A stretch of 40,636 bases of DNA, from the NCBI GenBank assembly GCA_018223085.1, contig JAAEZB010000001.1, positions 39,144-79,779 of the forward strand, in the 5' to 3' direction. Below are positions 8,348 to 18,340 of this stretch, in pieces; position 1 is the stretch's first letter; each line of letters opens with the position of its first letter. Under the pieces are notes generated by a model that did not search any database, was not told the origin of the DNA, and saw nothing but the letters and a program-made list of their open reading frames with translations. The DNA comes from Paracoccaceae bacterium. GTDB lineage: Bacteria; Pseudomonadota; Alphaproteobacteria; Rhodobacterales; Rhodobacteraceae. A program made the position numbers and the translations under genes.

Positions 8348-10846
8348 TTAGTCGAGAGTACGCGTGACTTCCTCGCGCTCAAAGATCTCGATAACATCGC
8401 CGGGGCGAATGTCGTCGTAGTTCTCGAAGGCCATACCACATTCCTGACCCGAGATCACTTCTGCGACTTCATCCTTGAAGCGTTTGAGGGTTTTGAGCGT
8501 GCCTTCATGGATCACCACGTTATCGCGCAGCAGGCGAACGCCCGCCGAACGACGCGCAACGCCTTCGGTCACAAGACAGCCTGCAACCTTACCGACATTG
8601 GAGACCTTGAAAACCTCACGGATCTCAGCATAGCCAATGAAGTTCTCGCGGATTTCTGCGGAAAGAAGACCCGAAGCCGCAGCTTTCACGTCATCCACAA
8701 GATCGTAGATCACCGAATAGTAGCGGATTTCCACACCCTTCTGGTTGGCCGAGTTCCGGGCAGGTGCATTCGCACGCACATTGAAACCGAAGACCGGAGC
8801 GCCGGACGCTTCGGCAAGACCAATATCTGTCTCGGTAATGGCGCCCACACCAGAGTGCAGAACACGTACACGAACTTCGTTGTTGCCAATCTTTTCCATC
8901 GCCTGAACGATGGCCTCGGCAGAACCCTGCACATCAGTTTTAACTAGGATCGGCAGCTCAGCAACGGTCTCGTCTTCCTTGGCCTTCTGCATCAGCTGTT
9001 CAAGGGTAGTCGCTGCACCAGCAGCGGCGCGTTTGTCCTTGGCAACCTGTGCACGATAAGCCGCGATTTCACGAGCCTGTGCTTCGGTTTCTGTCACGTT
9101 GAGCACATCGCCAGCTTCCGGCGTACCATTGAGGCCAAGCACCTCGACAGGCACCGAGGGACCAGCTTCCTGAACGCGCTCACCCTTATCGTTGATAAGA
9201 GCACGGACCTTACCGTACTGCTCACCCACAACGAAGATATCGCCCTGACGAAGAGTCCCCTTCTGAACCAGAACTGTCGCCACCGGACCACGGCCCACAT
9301 CAAGCTGAGCTTCGATCACAGCACCCTGTGCTGCACGGTTCGGGTTTGCTTTGAGTTCAAGGATTTCAGCCTGAAGCGCGATCGCTTCGAGCAGCTCAGC
9401 CATACCCTGACCCGTTACGGCCGACACTTCCACATCCTGCACTTCGCCTGACATGGCTTCGACGATCACTTCGTGCTGAAGCAATTCGGCGCGCACCTTA
9501 TTTGGGTCAGCTTCGGGTTTGTCGATCTTGTTGATCGCCACAATCATCGGTACCGCAGCGGCCTTCGCGTGGTTAATCGCTTCAATGGTTTGCGGCATAA
9601 CCGAGTCATCGGCAGCAACAACAAGCACCACGATGTCTGTCACCTGAGCACCACGCGATCGCATGGAGGTAAAGGCAGCGTGGCCGGGCGTATCAAGAAA
9701 TGTCAGGACGTCGCCGCCCTTCGATTTAACCTGATAGGCGCCGATATGCTGTGTGATGCCGCCGGCTTCACCGCCGGTTACGTTGGCGTCACGAATTGCA
9801 TCAAGCAGAGATGTCTTACCATGGTCGACGTGACCCATGATGGTAATAACAGGCGGGCGGGATTTAAGGTCCGCATCGGAATCATCCACATCCGCAATGA
9901 CTTCTTCCACATCCGCATCAGATACACGTACTACTTTGTGCCCGAATTCCTCGATGATGAGTTCGGCAGTATCGGCATCAAGGGACTGGTTCTGCGTGAC
10001 CATCATGCCCATTTTCATGAGCTCTTTGACGACGTCAGCTACACGCTCAGCCATACGGTTAGCCAATTCGGAAACGACGATGGTTTCCGGAAGCTGCACT
10101 TCGCGGATCACCTTTTCACGCTCAACCGGACCGCCCATAGCCTTCTGACGGGCACGTTCCTGTTTGCGCTTCATCGCCGCGAGTGACTTTTGGCGACCAC
10201 CTTCACCAGACAATGCCTGGTTCAGGGTAAGCTTGCCGGACCGGCGCCCATCGTCACGCCCCTTGCCACGCGCCGGGCGCTGTTCGCGCTCACGCTCTTG
10301 TTTGCGGGGTGCGGCAGGTGCAGGGGTTGCACGACCTGCACTCGCGCGGGCGGCGGGTTCAGCTTTCGATTGCGATGCAGCGGCAGCTTCGGCGGCAGCG
10401 CGTTGTGCGGTTTCGGCAGCCTCACGAGCTTTGCGCTCTTCTTCTTCGGCCTTAACACGTGCTTTTTCTTCAGCTTCGCGCTGTTCGCGCTCCTTGGCCT
10501 CAGCTTCGGCGCGGCGGCGCTCACGCTCTTCAGCACGCGCCTTTTCTTCGGATTCGCGACGTGCGGCCTCTTCGACCTCACGCGCTTTAGCCGCTTGAAG
10601 AGCCTTCAGGCGGCGATCCATTTCCGCATCGGAAATACCTGCCGGGCGGCGCGACGGATCACCCCCAGCTTTGGCTGAAGCTGCTCCCGGTTTCGCGGCA
10701 CCAGGCTTGGGCACGACGACACGCTTGCGTTTGGTCTCCACGACGACGTTCTTCGTGCGACCGTGGCTGAAGCTTTGCTTCACGTTGCCAGGGCGTGAAC
10801 CCGATCCGCGGAGGCCGAGAGTTTTCTTTCCGTCACTATCGCTCAT
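8348..10846 (-). CDS. infB: Translation initiation factor IF-2
   Basis: IF-2 is the GTPase that places fMet-tRNA on the 30S subunit and promotes subunit joining. The 832-residue protein has a long, highly charged N-terminal half (a Lys/Glu/Ala/Arg-rich coiled-coil region, roughly residues 80-200), then the conserved core: G1 [15 protein letters not shown]3 [13 protein letters not shown]4 NKID, and the C-terminal fMet-tRNA binding domains ending in [13 protein letters not shown]. Length fits alphaproteobacterial IF-2. The start codon overlaps the ylxR stop (ATGA), with little ribosome site of its own, so it probably depends on coupling. It is the last gene of the rimP-nusA-ylxR-infB operon and ends at a strong bidirectional terminator. 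Confidence 0.98.
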   Translation of the reverse strand: MSDSDGKKTLGLRGSGSRPGNVKQSFSHGRTKNVVVETKRKRVVVPKPGAAKPGAASAKAGGDPSRRPAGISDAEMDRRLKALQAAKAREVEEAARRESEEKARAEERERRRAEAEAKEREQREAEEKARVKAEEEERKAREAAETAQRAAAEAAAASQSKAEPAARASAGRATPAPAAPRKQEREREQRPARGKGRDDGRRSGKLTLNQALSGEGGRQKSLAAMKRKQERARQKAMGGPVEREKVIREVQLPETIVVSELANRMAERVADVVKELMKMGMMVTQNQSLDADTAELIIEEFGHKVVRVSDADVEEVIADVDDSDADLKSRPPVITIMGHVDHGKTSLLDAIRDANVTGGEAGGITQHIGAYQVKSKGGDVLTFLDTPGHAAFTSMRSRGAQVTDIVVLVVAADDSVMPQTIEAINHAKAAAVPMIVAINKIDKPEADPNKVRAELLQHEVIVEAMSGEVQDVEVSAVTGQGMAELLEAIALQAEILELKANPNRAAQGAVIEAQLDVGRGPVATVLVQKGTLRQGDIFVVGEQYGKVRALINDKGERVQEAGPSVPVEVLGLNGTPEAGDVLNVTETEAQAREIAAYRAQVAKDKRAAAGAATTLEQLMQKAKEDETVAELPILVKTDVQGSAEAIVQAMEKIGNNEVRVRVLHSGVGAITETDIGLAEASGAPVFGFNVRANAPARNSANQKGVEIRYYSVIYDLVDDVKAAASGLLSAEIRENFIGYAEIREVFKVSNVGKVAGCLVTEGVARRSAGVRLLRDNVVIHEGTLKTLKRFKDEVAEVISGQECGMAFENYDDIRPGDVIEIFEREEVTRTLD

Positions 10847-11475
10847 CTAGCTGTCTTACCCTTCCGGACGGCCCCTGCCGCCCCAATATCGCGTACGCCT
10901 TTTAGTCTTTGGGCCTCCTCTACAACACGTAGAGTGAGTCCACCAGACGCAAGCGCCCCATGTATCACAGTTTGTCGCCCAAATGCCAAACCCAATTCAT
11001 CGGCCTTAAGCCAACCAATATAGGTTCCGCCATAGGGCGTACTTAGTTTAGATTTGCCGCGTCCAGACCCGTCAGATGCCTGAATCAAGACCTCAGCGTA
11101 ATCCTTGGCCAACCAATCTTTGACCTTCTCATATCCAGCCACAGCATGCCCCGATTTTCGGGCAAGGCTGATCAAGTCGACAACGCGACGCATAAGCTGG
11201 CCATCGACCTGCTCTACGAGGTCTTCTGGCACAGTTACAGCCTGCTTGGCCGAGCGCGCGAAAAGCCGCTTGGACACAGCTTTTTCAAGTGCCGCGCGAT
11301 CAGCGGAAACCCAGATGCCTCTACCCGGCAATTTGCCGAGAATATCTGGGACAATCTGCATGTCCGGCCCAACGACGAAACGGATTAGCTCCAATTGTGG
11401 GCGCACCTCTCCAGTCGCAATGCACTTGCGCTCCGGTCCGTTGCTCCGGTCCGCTTTTTGTCCACCACGCCCCAT
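10843..11475 (-). CDS. YlxR-family RNA-binding protein with L7Ae-like C-terminal domain
   Basis: The 210-residue product combines a YlxR/DUF448 domain (about residues 10-95: [12 protein letters not shown], then [19 protein letters not shown]) with a ribosomal-L7Ae-like RNA-binding region ([18 protein letters not shown] onward). This two-domain form is typical of alphaproteobacterial nusA-infB operons, where single-domain YlxR occurs in Firmicutes. YlxR proteins bind RNA and have been linked to RNase P regulation in some bacteria; the role here is not established. I chose ATG 11475 ([12 protein letters not shown]) because GGTGGA precedes it; an open frame extending to 11580 would overlap nusA. 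It starts 22 bases after nusA and overlaps infB by four bases. Confidence 0.9.
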   Translation of the reverse strand: MGRGGQKADRSNGPERKCIATGEVRPQLELIRFVVGPDMQIVPDILGKLPGRGIWVSADRAALEKAVSKRLFARSAKQAVTVPEDLVEQVDGQLMRRVVDLISLARKSGHAVAGYEKVKDWLAKDYAEVLIQASDGSGRGKSKLSTPYGGTYIGWLKADELGLAFGRQTVIHGALASGGLTLRVVEEAQRLKGVRDIGAAGAVRKGKTAR

Positions 11476-11497
11476 ATCGGTCCACCGAAGCCTGAAA

Positions 11498-13117
11498 TCA
11501 GGCCTCGGCCTCCTCGTTGCTGGCGCTTTCTTCGTCGACTGCTTCTTCTGCTTCCAGTTCGGCAGGATCGACCCAACCAAGGAGAATACGCGCCGTCATC
11601 ACGAAATCCTGTGCATCTTCGAGGGACACGCCAAACGGTTCGAGGAGACCGTCATCCTTGATGCGCTCACCCTCGACCGAGGTCCAGCCGCCAGCCAGCT
11701 CCCAGTCTGCACAAGTTGCGAAATCTTCGAGCGTCAGAACACCGTCTTTAGCCAGTGCCTCAATCATCTGGGGTGTCAGACCCTCAAATTCAACTAGGCT
11801 ATCTTCGACGCCCAGTTCGCGCGCTGCCTCCATCGCTTTACGATTTTTCTCTTCAATGTAATCGCGCGCACGGGCCTGAAGCTCATTCGCGGTGTCTTCA
11901 TCCACGCCATCAATCACAAGAAGCTCATCGACTTCGACATAGGCAACTTCTTCGAGGTTCGAGAAACCTTCGGATACCAGAAGCTGAGCAAAGAATTCAT
12001 CGAGATCAAGTGTATCCATGAAGAGCTTGGTACGCTCTTCGAATTCCTTCTGGCGACGTTCGGATTCTTCGGCTTCGGTCATGATGTCGATGTCGAGCCC
12101 GGTCAGCTGCGACGCAAGGCGCACGTTCTGACCGCGGCGGCCGATGGCCAGAGACAGCTGTTCATCGGGGACAACAACTTCAATCTTTCCGGCTTCCTCA
12201 TCCAAAACCACCTTCGAAACCTCTGCAGGCTGAAGCGCGTTCACGAGGAAAGTCGGCTGATCTTCGTTCCATGGGATGATGTCGATCTTTTCACCCTGAA
12301 GCTCATTCACGACTGCCTGCACACGAGAACCACGCATACCAACACAGGCGCCAACCGGGTCGATCGAGCCATCATAGGAAATCACGGCAATCTTGGCGCG
12401 CGAACCCGGATCACGAGCAACTGCTTTAATGTCGATGATACCATCATAGATTTCCGGCACTTCCATCTTGAACAGTTCAGCCATGAACTCCGGCGCGGTG
12501 CGCGACAGGAAAATCTGCGGCCCACGGGTCTCACGGCGCACATCCTTGATGTAACAGCGGATACGGTCATTCGGGCGGTAGCTTTCGCGGCCGATTTTTT
12601 CATTGCGGCGCAAGATGCCTTCACCACGACCCACATCGACGATAACGTTACCGTATTCCTCACGCTTGACGACACCGTTGATAATGGTGCCTGCGCGATC
12701 CTTGAATTCTTCGAACTGGCGATCACGCTCGGCTTCACGGACCTTCTGAAGAATGACCTGTTTGGCCGATTGAGCCGCGATACGGCCCATTTCGACCGGA
12801 GGAACTTCCTCAACAAACTGATCACCGACCTTAGGGTCTTCGAGGTACTGCTTGGCCTGCTCAACGGTGAATTCGGCCTGATAGTTCTCAAGCTCTTCAT
12901 TCTCGACCACAGTACGAACGCGGGTAAAGGTTGCCTTGCCGGTCTTGCGGTCAATGCTGACACGGATGTCCATCTCCGCGCCATAGCGCGACTTGGCCGC
13001 GCGGGCGAGCGACTCTTCCATCGCTTCGACAACCAGCGACGGGTCGATCATCTTTTCGCGCGCAACGGCCTCGGCGGTTTGCAAAAGCTCAAGCTGGTTT
13101 GCAGAGGTAATCGCCAT
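11498..13117 (-). CDS. nusA: Transcription termination/antitermination factor NusA
   Basis: NusA binds RNA polymerase and modulates pausing, intrinsic termination and antitermination. The 539-residue product shows an N-terminal polymerase-binding domain ([25 protein letters not shown] region), an S1 domain ([19 protein letters not shown]), two KH domains ([19 protein letters not shown], then [18 protein letters not shown]) and C-terminal helix-hairpin repeats, ending in an acidic tail rich in Glu and Ala. GGAGGACTAAGA before ATG 13117 is a strong ribosome site. It begins two bases after the rimP stop. Because NusA affects hairpin-dependent termination, the hairpin in this operon's leader is a plausible autoregulation point (inference). 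Confidence 0.98.
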   Translation of the reverse strand: MAITSANQLELLQTAEAVAREKMIDPSLVVEAMEESLARAAKSRYGAEMDIRVSIDRKTGKATFTRVRTVVENEELENYQAEFTVEQAKQYLEDPKVGDQFVEEVPPVEMGRIAAQSAKQVILQKVREAERDRQFEEFKDRAGTIINGVVKREEYGNVIVDVGRGEGILRRNEKIGRESYRPNDRIRCYIKDVRRETRGPQIFLSRTAPEFMAELFKMEVPEIYDGIIDIKAVARDPGSRAKIAVISYDGSIDPVGACVGMRGSRVQAVVNELQGEKIDIIPWNEDQPTFLVNALQPAEVSKVVLDEEAGKIEVVVPDEQLSLAIGRRGQNVRLASQLTGLDIDIMTEAEESERRQKEFEERTKLFMDTLDLDEFFAQLLVSEGFSNLEEVAYVEVDELLVIDGVDEDTANELQARARDYIEEKNRKAMEAARELGVEDSLVEFEGLTPQMIEALAKDGVLTLEDFATCADWELAGGWTSVEGERIKDDGLLEPFGVSLEDAQDFVMTARILLGWVDPAELEAEEAVDEESASNEEAEA

Positions 13118-13119
13118 TC

Positions 13120-13704
13120 TTAGTCCTCCTCGGAACCGATTTCGGTTTCAATCTCGTCAAATTGGTCTTCGTTCAGTGCCCCCGCCGCCTTTCGTTGACG
13201 GAGCATTTCCTTGATGAGTTCATCGGTCATCACAAGCTTGGCTTCTACCAACCAGTCAAACTGGAGGCCGACCGTTACAGTTTCACCACCCTGTTCTATA
13301 TTCACCAAAACTTCATCGCCCTCGACACCGGCCAGAACGCCCTTGAAGCGTTTGCGGCCGTCGATCAATTCGGCAGTTTCAAGCTTCGCCTCGTAACCTT
13401 CATAGGCATCGAAGTCTTTGAGCCGGGTCAGCGGCCGGTCGATGCCGGGGCTACCCACTTCAAGTACATAAGAATCCAAAAGCGGATCCTCGACATCAAG
13501 CACCGCACTTATGGCATTCGAAATCTCGGCGCATTCATCTACCTCAATACCACCCTCGGGGCGCTCCGCCATGATTTGAAGCGTTTTCGTATTACCGCCC
13601 ATCAAACGCAAGCGCACGAGTTCAAACCCCATATCTTCGATAAGGGGGGTAACAATCTCGGCCAGCTTGCGATCAATCGCGGCTTTGGCAATCAGGTCAC
13701 TCAT
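13120..13704 (-). CDS. rimP: Ribosome maturation factor RimP
   Basis: RimP assists maturation of the 30S subunit. The 194-residue protein contains the N-terminal RimP alpha/beta domain ([19 protein letters not shown], then [20 protein letters not shown]) followed by the SH3-like C-terminal domain ([18 protein letters not shown]), and a longer C-terminal tail than in E. coli. The position directly before nusA is conserved across bacteria and supports the call. The ribosome site before ATG 13704 is weak (GGAACACGTGA), and a terminator-like hairpin ends 18 bases before the start codon. Unlike the E. coli operon, no tRNA gene precedes it here. Confidence 0.96.
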   Translation of the reverse strand: MSDLIAKAAIDRKLAEIVTPLIEDMGFELVRLRLMGGNTKTLQIMAERPEGGIEVDECAEISNAISAVLDVEDPLLDSYVLEVGSPGIDRPLTRLKDFDAYEGYEAKLETAELIDGRKRFKGVLAGVEGDEVLVNIEQGGETVTVGLQFDWLVEAKLVMTDELIKEMLRQRKAAGALNEDQFDEIETEIGSEED

Positions 13705-13721
13705 TCACGTGTTCCAGACAC

Positions 13722-13744
13722 AAAAAAACGGGCCAGCGGCCCGT
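13722..13744 (-). promoter_or_regulatory. Terminator-like hairpin (possible attenuator) in the rimP-nusA leader
   Basis: On the minus strand a perfect 7-base stem ACGGGCC/GGCCCGT with loop GCT runs straight into seven T residues, and the rimP ATG follows 18 bases later. It lies downstream of the predicted rimP promoter and cannot serve the upstream transporter operon, which has its own terminator at 13836-13864. The structure is seen directly; regulation is inferred. Confidence 0.7.
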
Positions 13745-13798
13745 CGAAATCTCCGATGGAGCGTCAGGGCCGAACCCTAGCGCACCGCTGTTGCAAGC

Positions 13799-13827
13799 CA
13801 TATACGCCCGATATGAAAGTTTCGCAA
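13799..13827 (-). promoter_or_regulatory. Predicted promoter of rimP-nusA-ylxR-infB
   Basis: On the minus strand TTGCGA (13822-13827) and TATATG (13799-13804) are separated by 17 bases. Transcription would begin near 13792, giving a leader of about 88 bases that contains the hairpin at 13722-13744. Confidence 0.5.
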
Positions 13828-13835
13828 GGGCAATA

Positions 13836-13864
13836 AAAAACGCCCCGGCAATTGGGGCGTTTTT
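13836..13864 (-). terminator. Intrinsic terminator of the peptide ABC transporter operon
   Basis: An 11-base stem (AAAAACGCCCC and GGGGCGTTTTT) with a 7-base loop lies 21 bases beyond the binding-protein stop. On the minus strand it ends in a T run. Confidence 0.88.
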
Positions 13865-13885
13865 CAATGTTTCATAAGGCCTAGG

Positions 13886-15430
13886 TCAGGCCATCCACCA
13901 GCGTTCGGCCATACGTGCGTTGTCCATCTGCCAGAGATTGCCAACAGTGTCCGGGGTCGCAACCTTGTTCGACAGCGCCTGAACATAGTTGGCAAACATC
14001 GGCACAATCACGGAACCATCAGTGCGGAGGATTTCCTGCATCTCACGATACTGCTCGCGGCGCTTGCCGGAGTCGAGTTCAGCCCGCGCAGAGATCAAAA
14101 GCTCCTGGAAGCGCGCATCATCCCACTGCGAGTCATTCCACGGCGCACCCGCCTCATATGCAGTCGAAAACATCCAATCCTCGGTTGCACGACCGGACCA
14201 ATAGCACGCGCACCACGGTTTCTTGAGCCAGACGTTGGACCAATAGCCATCTGCCGGCTCCTGAACCACGTTGATGTTGATGCCAGCACCCTTAGCCGAA
14301 GCCTGATATAGTTGGGCCGCATCCACAGCACCCTCAAAGGCCGCGTTCGAAGCGGAAAGATCAATATCGAGGGACGTCAGCCCAGCCTCTTTCATGTAGA
14401 ATTTAGCCTTATCCGGGTCGTAGGAAAGCTGTTCCATGTCGCCAGCATAATACTGGTTTGCCGGACCAATTGGCGTGTCGTTGCCAACCTGGCCGTGGCC
14501 GAGAAGAATTTTGTCGACCATCTCCTGTCGGTTAAGACCATATTTCAGCGCTCGACGCACGTTTACATCGTTGAATGGAGCCGTTTTGGAGAGCATCGGG
14601 AAAGTGTAATGCTGGTTTCCAGTCACTTCCTGAACTCGGGTGTTCGGGTTCGCCTTGAGAAGCGCTTCGGTCTTGAAGTCAATACGGTTGATCGCGTCAA
14701 CCTGACCGGTCAGCAGAGCATTCATGCGCGCTGTACTGTCGTTGATAGCGATATATTCGACCTCATCAAAGAACCCGGCGGAATCACCTTTGTAGTGATC
14801 GTCGACGCGCTTTGCGACCATACGCACGCCCGGCTCAAAAGCCTGAACCGCGTAAAGGCCTGTGCCGATGCCTTTGGCAATGGCCTCTTCAATCATGCCA
14901 GCCGGATACATCAGGATATGATAGTCAGACATCAGATAGGGGAAATCGGCGTTACCAGCTTCAAGTGTAAACTGTACTTGATGATCGGTGATCTTCTTCA
15001 TTTCGCTGATCGCAGACACGATCGGCTTAGCCGCTGATTTCGCGCCTTCGGCCACATGCATATTCAGGGATTCGATCACATCATCCGCGCCAAAATCCTT
15101 GCCGTTGTGGAACTTGACGCCCTTGCGGAGGTTGAAGGTCCAGATCTTGGCGTCTGCGCTTGCTTCCCAGCTTTCTGCCAATTCGCCGCGAAGCGACCCA
15201 TCGGGGCCAACTTCGGTCAGACTGTCAAAGACGGTACCCTGCGCGGAGGCGATCATGAAAAGGTCAGAATGCGTCCGACCGTCCCAGCTATCGGAGGTGT
15301 TCGCGCCGGAGAGACCCGCCCGGAGACGCCCCCCACTCTTGGGTGCTGCCATCAGGGGCATGCCGGTGGCCGCGAGAACACTCGCCGCTGCGCCTGTCTT
15401 GAGAAGGCTGCGTCTGCTGATACGTGTCAT
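13886..15430 (-). CDS. Peptide/nickel-type ABC transporter substrate-binding protein (SBP family 5), Tat-exported
   Basis: The 514-residue product is a family 5 extracellular binding protein (oligopeptide, dipeptide or nickel class). The N-terminus has a twin-arginine signal (SRRSLLK at residues 5-11, then a hydrophobic stretch to about residue 28), so it is probably exported folded by Tat. Family phrases include VFDSLTEVGPDG, LRKGVKFHNGKDFGADDV, and FNDVNVRRALKYGLNRQEMVD. The unusual segment KPWCACYWSGR holds two cysteines near the expected ligand cleft; I do not know its meaning. It is the last gene of a four-gene operon, whereas binding proteins are usually first, and ends at a strong terminator. 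The substrate cannot be read from the sequence; di- or oligopeptides are likely. Confidence 0.92.
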   Translation of the reverse strand: MTRISRRSLLKTGAAASVLAATGMPLMAAPKSGGRLRAGLSGANTSDSWDGRTHSDLFMIASAQGTVFDSLTEVGPDGSLRGELAESWEASADAKIWTFNLRKGVKFHNGKDFGADDVIESLNMHVAEGAKSAAKPIVSAISEMKKITDHQVQFTLEAGNADFPYLMSDYHILMYPAGMIEEAIAKGIGTGLYAVQAFEPGVRMVAKRVDDHYKGDSAGFFDEVEYIAINDSTARMNALLTGQVDAINRIDFKTEALLKANPNTRVQEVTGNQHYTFPMLSKTAPFNDVNVRRALKYGLNRQEMVDKILLGHGQVGNDTPIGPANQYYAGDMEQLSYDPDKAKFYMKEAGLTSLDIDLSASNAAFEGAVDAAQLYQASAKGAGININVVQEPADGYWSNVWLKKPWCACYWSGRATEDWMFSTAYEAGAPWNDSQWDDARFQELLISARAELDSGKRREQYREMQEILRTDGSVIVPMFANYVQALSNKVATPDTVGNLWQMDNARMAERWWMA

Positions 15431-15463
15431 GTTTCGTCTCCCTTGTTGTTTCAGTACCCGGTT

Positions 15464-17128
15464 TTATCCAGGTGATTCGTTTTCCATCTTATCAAGTGCT
15501 GCGTCCCCGATGTTATCAACTCCACGATCTTTGAGCAGATTGGTCAGCCAATCTGGATCCATTTCTGGAACGGAACTCAGCAAAAGGTCAGTATAGGGGC
15601 GGTGTGGCGGTCGGAACATTTCTTCCTTGAGGCCCTGCTCGACAACTCGCCCTTCCTTCATAACCACCACCTCGTCGGCAATCGAACGAACGGTCGCGAG
15701 GTCATGGGTAATAAACATATAGGTCAGGTTCAACTCATCCTGTAGCCGCGCCAAAAGCTTGAGAATGCCCTCGGCGACAAGCTGGTCAAGGGCAGAGGTA
15801 ACCTCATCGCAGATGATGAACTTAGGCTCCGCCGCAAGGGCGCGGGCAATCCCAACCCTTTGTTTCTGTCCTCCAGAAAGTTCAGACGGCAAACGATTGT
15901 AGTATTGCGATGGCTCAAGCTCGATTTCCTCAAGGAGTTGTTCAACCCTTTTGCGACGCTCTGAGCCAGTAAGACCCATGTAGAATTGAACCGGGCGCCC
16001 AATCAATTCGCCAATCGTCTTGCGCGGATTGAGAGCCGTATCCGCCATTTGGTAGATCATCTGAGCTTGGCGCAATTGCGACTTGTCACGCTTGCGGTAG
16101 TCGGACGGTAGAGGAACGCCGTCGAGTTCAATTTGCCCCTGAGTAGGCGGCAAAAGGCCTGTAATGCATCGCGCCACCGTGGATTTCCCCGAACCCGACT
16201 CCCCCACAACGGCCACCGTACGACCTGCATGCATATCGAAGCTGACATTGTGCAGAACGGGCACCTTACCATAAGCTGCCGTCACATTTTGCACCGACAC
16301 CACGGGAACCGAAGCGGTTTGCACCGCTGGCTTTTGTGGACGCTTGAAGCTACGAACCGCCCAAAGGGATTTAGTGTAGCTTTCCTTTGGGTTAGAAAGC
16401 ATCTCTCGCGTATCAGCCTCTTCAACTTCATCGCCCTTAAGAAGGACTTTGATTTTGTCCGCCATCTGAGCCACGACGGCGAGGTCATGGGTAATGTAGA
16501 TCGCCGCCGTATCGAACTCTTCTACGATTTTGCGGATGCTGGCCAAGACTTCGATTTGCGTCGTCACATCAAGAGCCGTTGTCGGCTCATCGAAGACAAT
16601 CAAATCTGGCCTGCAGGACATAGCCATCGCTGTCATGGCGCGCTGAAGCTGGCCGCCAGAAACCTGATGCGGATAGCGGAAACCGATTTCATTTGGATTG
16701 GGCAGGCGGAGCTTGCGATAAAGCTCAATCCCGTCCGACTCGCTCTCAGAACGCGGCATGACCCCATGCTGAACCGGGGCCTCGGTATGTTGATCTATCA
16801 ACCGATGTGCCGGATTAAAGCTCGCCGCTGCAGACTGCGCAACATAGGCAATCCTGCGCCCCAAGAGGTCTCGCTTAGTACGCGCCGCTGCATTCACCAA
16901 GTCGATACCATCAAATTCGACGCTTCCGCCGGAAATCCGACAGCCATCCCGCGTGAATCCCATTGCAGCAAGACCAACCGTCGACTTTCCCGCACCGGAT
17001 TCGCCAATCAAGCCAAGCACCTCACCCCTACACAGGTCGAAGTTGATTCCGTTTACGATAGGCATCCAGGTTTCATCGCTGCGGCCTTCAATCTTCAAGC
17101 CGCGGACCTTGAGCAGTGTATCAGCCAT
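15464..17128 (-). CDS. Fused double ATPase of peptide ABC transporter (DppD-DppF type)
   Basis: This 554-residue cytoplasmic protein carries two complete ABC ATPase domains in tandem and powers the transporter. The first has Walker A GESGAGKST (42-50), signature VSGGQ (156-160) and Walker B LIVFDEPTT. The second has Walker A GESGSGKST (309-317), signature LSGGQ (417-421) and Walker B FIICDEVTSALD, where the usual proline after Glu is valine. The oligopeptide-type C-terminal extension that normally binds an iron-sulfur or zinc cysteine cluster is short and contains no clear cysteine motif. It starts 12 bases after the second permease gene. Fusion of D and F subunits is common in Rhodobacterales. 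Confidence 0.95.
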   Translation of the reverse strand: MADTLLKVRGLKIEGRSDETWMPIVNGINFDLCRGEVLGLIGESGAGKSTVGLAAMGFTRDGCRISGGSVEFDGIDLVNAAARTKRDLLGRRIAYVAQSAAASFNPAHRLIDQHTEAPVQHGVMPRSESESDGIELYRKLRLPNPNEIGFRYPHQVSGGQLQRAMTAMAMSCRPDLIVFDEPTTALDVTTQIEVLASIRKIVEEFDTAAIYITHDLAVVAQMADKIKVLLKGDEVEEADTREMLSNPKESYTKSLWAVRSFKRPQKPAVQTASVPVVSVQNVTAAYGKVPVLHNVSFDMHAGRTVAVVGESGSGKSTVARCITGLLPPTQGQIELDGVPLPSDYRKRDKSQLRQAQMIYQMADTALNPRKTIGELIGRPVQFYMGLTGSERRKRVEQLLEEIELEPSQYYNRLPSELSGGQKQRVGIARALAAEPKFIICDEVTSALDQLVAEGILKLLARLQDELNLTYMFITHDLATVRSIADEVVVMKEGRVVEQGLKEEMFRPPHRPYTDLLLSSVPEMDPDWLTNLLKDRGVDNIGDAALDKMENESPG

Positions 17129-17140
17129 GCGCTCTACCCC

Positions 17141-18340
17141 TCATTCCTTGAGCCCCGAAGATTTTTGAAGCATCCAATCCACCACGAAATTCACGGCAAC
17201 CGTCAAAAGCGCGATGGCACCGGCCGCAAGAAGAGGCGCGCTTGCAACTTGTGGCGCAAAGCCCGCGAAATTGATGAACTGGGCGAGATCCCGCACCATA
17301 GTGCCCCAATCCGCCGTCGGAGGCTGAATGCCCACACCAAGGAATGACAGTGACGCAATTGTCAGGAACACGAAGCAAAAGCGCAGCCCGAATTCCGCCA
17401 GAAGTGGTGCGTAGGCATTGGGAAGGATTTCGCGAAAGATAAGATAACTGAGCCCTTCACCGCGCAGTTTAGCTGCCTCGATATAGTCCATAACCACGAT
17501 ATTGAGACCAACGGCCCGTGCGAGACGAAAGACGCGCGTCGAATCGATCACCGCGATGATCAAAATCATATAGTAGGTCAAAAGACCTTTTTCAGAGCCG
17601 GCCCAAGCGCTCGCAATTGTCATCAGAAGAAGCGCAAAAATCAAAGACGGGATGGCCATGAGGACGTCAACTCCCCGAGACAAAACCTGGTCAAGCCAGC
17701 CCTGTAAGGTTGCAGCGAGGAATCCCAGCGAACCACCAATGAAGAAAGCAAGGCATGTTGTCGCGAATGCGATGCCGACTGTGTTCTGCGCGCCAAAAAT
17801 CAGGCGAGACATGATATCTCGGCCGATTTGATCTGTGCCAAGAGGAAACTCAGGATTGCCACCTACGGTAGGATTACCGCCGGGAACAATATTGGCCGAC
17901 GATAGGATTTCTTCTTGGCCGTAAGGCGCGAGCCAGGCCGCAAAAATCGCAACAAAAGCGTAAATCAAAATTGTTAGGACGCCAAAGCTCGCTGTTAACG
18001 GCATAGAGCGGAAAATCTTTCTAGATCCATCCGGACCAACATAGCGCCCGAAAAGTCGGAACACCCAAGCCGCAGCGGCAAACAAGAAAAAGCCCTCGAC
18101 GGCCTTCCCTAGGAAAAAGAATTTATTCGCCGTAGCGAGATCGCTCGAATGTGACTGGCCATAGGCCCAGATCAACCAAATGAGGAGAAGAGCGCCCAAG
18201 ACATAACCGAATGCAACCCCGAGACCCATATCCCGAAAATATGGCTTGTTGCCCGTGAACGTTCGGCCAAGGAAGCGAAAGACCCAGCCCCCACCGAGAA
18301 CACCGATGATAGCCGCCACAAATAGCATCAAGTTACTCAT
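17141..18340 (-). CDS. Peptide ABC transporter permease (DppC/OppC type) with duplicated N-terminal module
   Basis: The 399-residue inner-membrane protein is about 100 residues longer than ordinary OppC proteins. The canonical part begins near residue 109 (IFRSMPLTASFGVLTILIYAF, first helix), continues through the periplasmic loop FPLGTDQIGRDIMSRLIFGA, and contains the ATPase-coupling loop EAAKLRGEGLSYLIFREILPNAYAPL. The extra N-terminus appears to repeat the start of the canonical part: WVFRFLGR (19-26) resembles WVFRLFGR (92-99), FRDM (35-38) resembles FRSM (110-113), and WAYGQ resembles APYGQ. It thus adds about three hydrophobic segments. The start overlaps the stop of the first permease gene (ATGA). 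Function as the second transmembrane half is secure; the purpose of the duplication is unknown. Confidence 0.93.
   Translation of the reverse strand: MSNLMLFVAAIIGVLGGGWVFRFLGRTFTGNKPYFRDMGLGVAFGYVLGALLLIWLIWAYGQSHSSDLATANKFFFLGKAVEGFFLFAAAAWVFRLFGRYVGPDGSRKIFRSMPLTASFGVLTILIYAFVAIFAAWLAPYGQEEILSSANIVPGGNPTVGGNPEFPLGTDQIGRDIMSRLIFGAQNTVGIAFATTCLAFFIGGSLGFLAATLQGWLDQVLSRGVDVLMAIPSLIFALLLMTIASAWAGSEKGLLTYYMILIIAVIDSTRVFRLARAVGLNIVVMDYIEAAKLRGEGLSYLIFREILPNAYAPLLAEFGLRFCFVFLTIASLSFLGVGIQPPTADWGTMVRDLAQFINFAGFAPQVASAPLLAAGAIALLTVAVNFVVDWMLQKSSGLKE

Noticed and set aside
13745-13798. tRNA gene before rimP, as in E. coli
   Set aside because: No cloverleaf or CCA-like end is visible in the leader.
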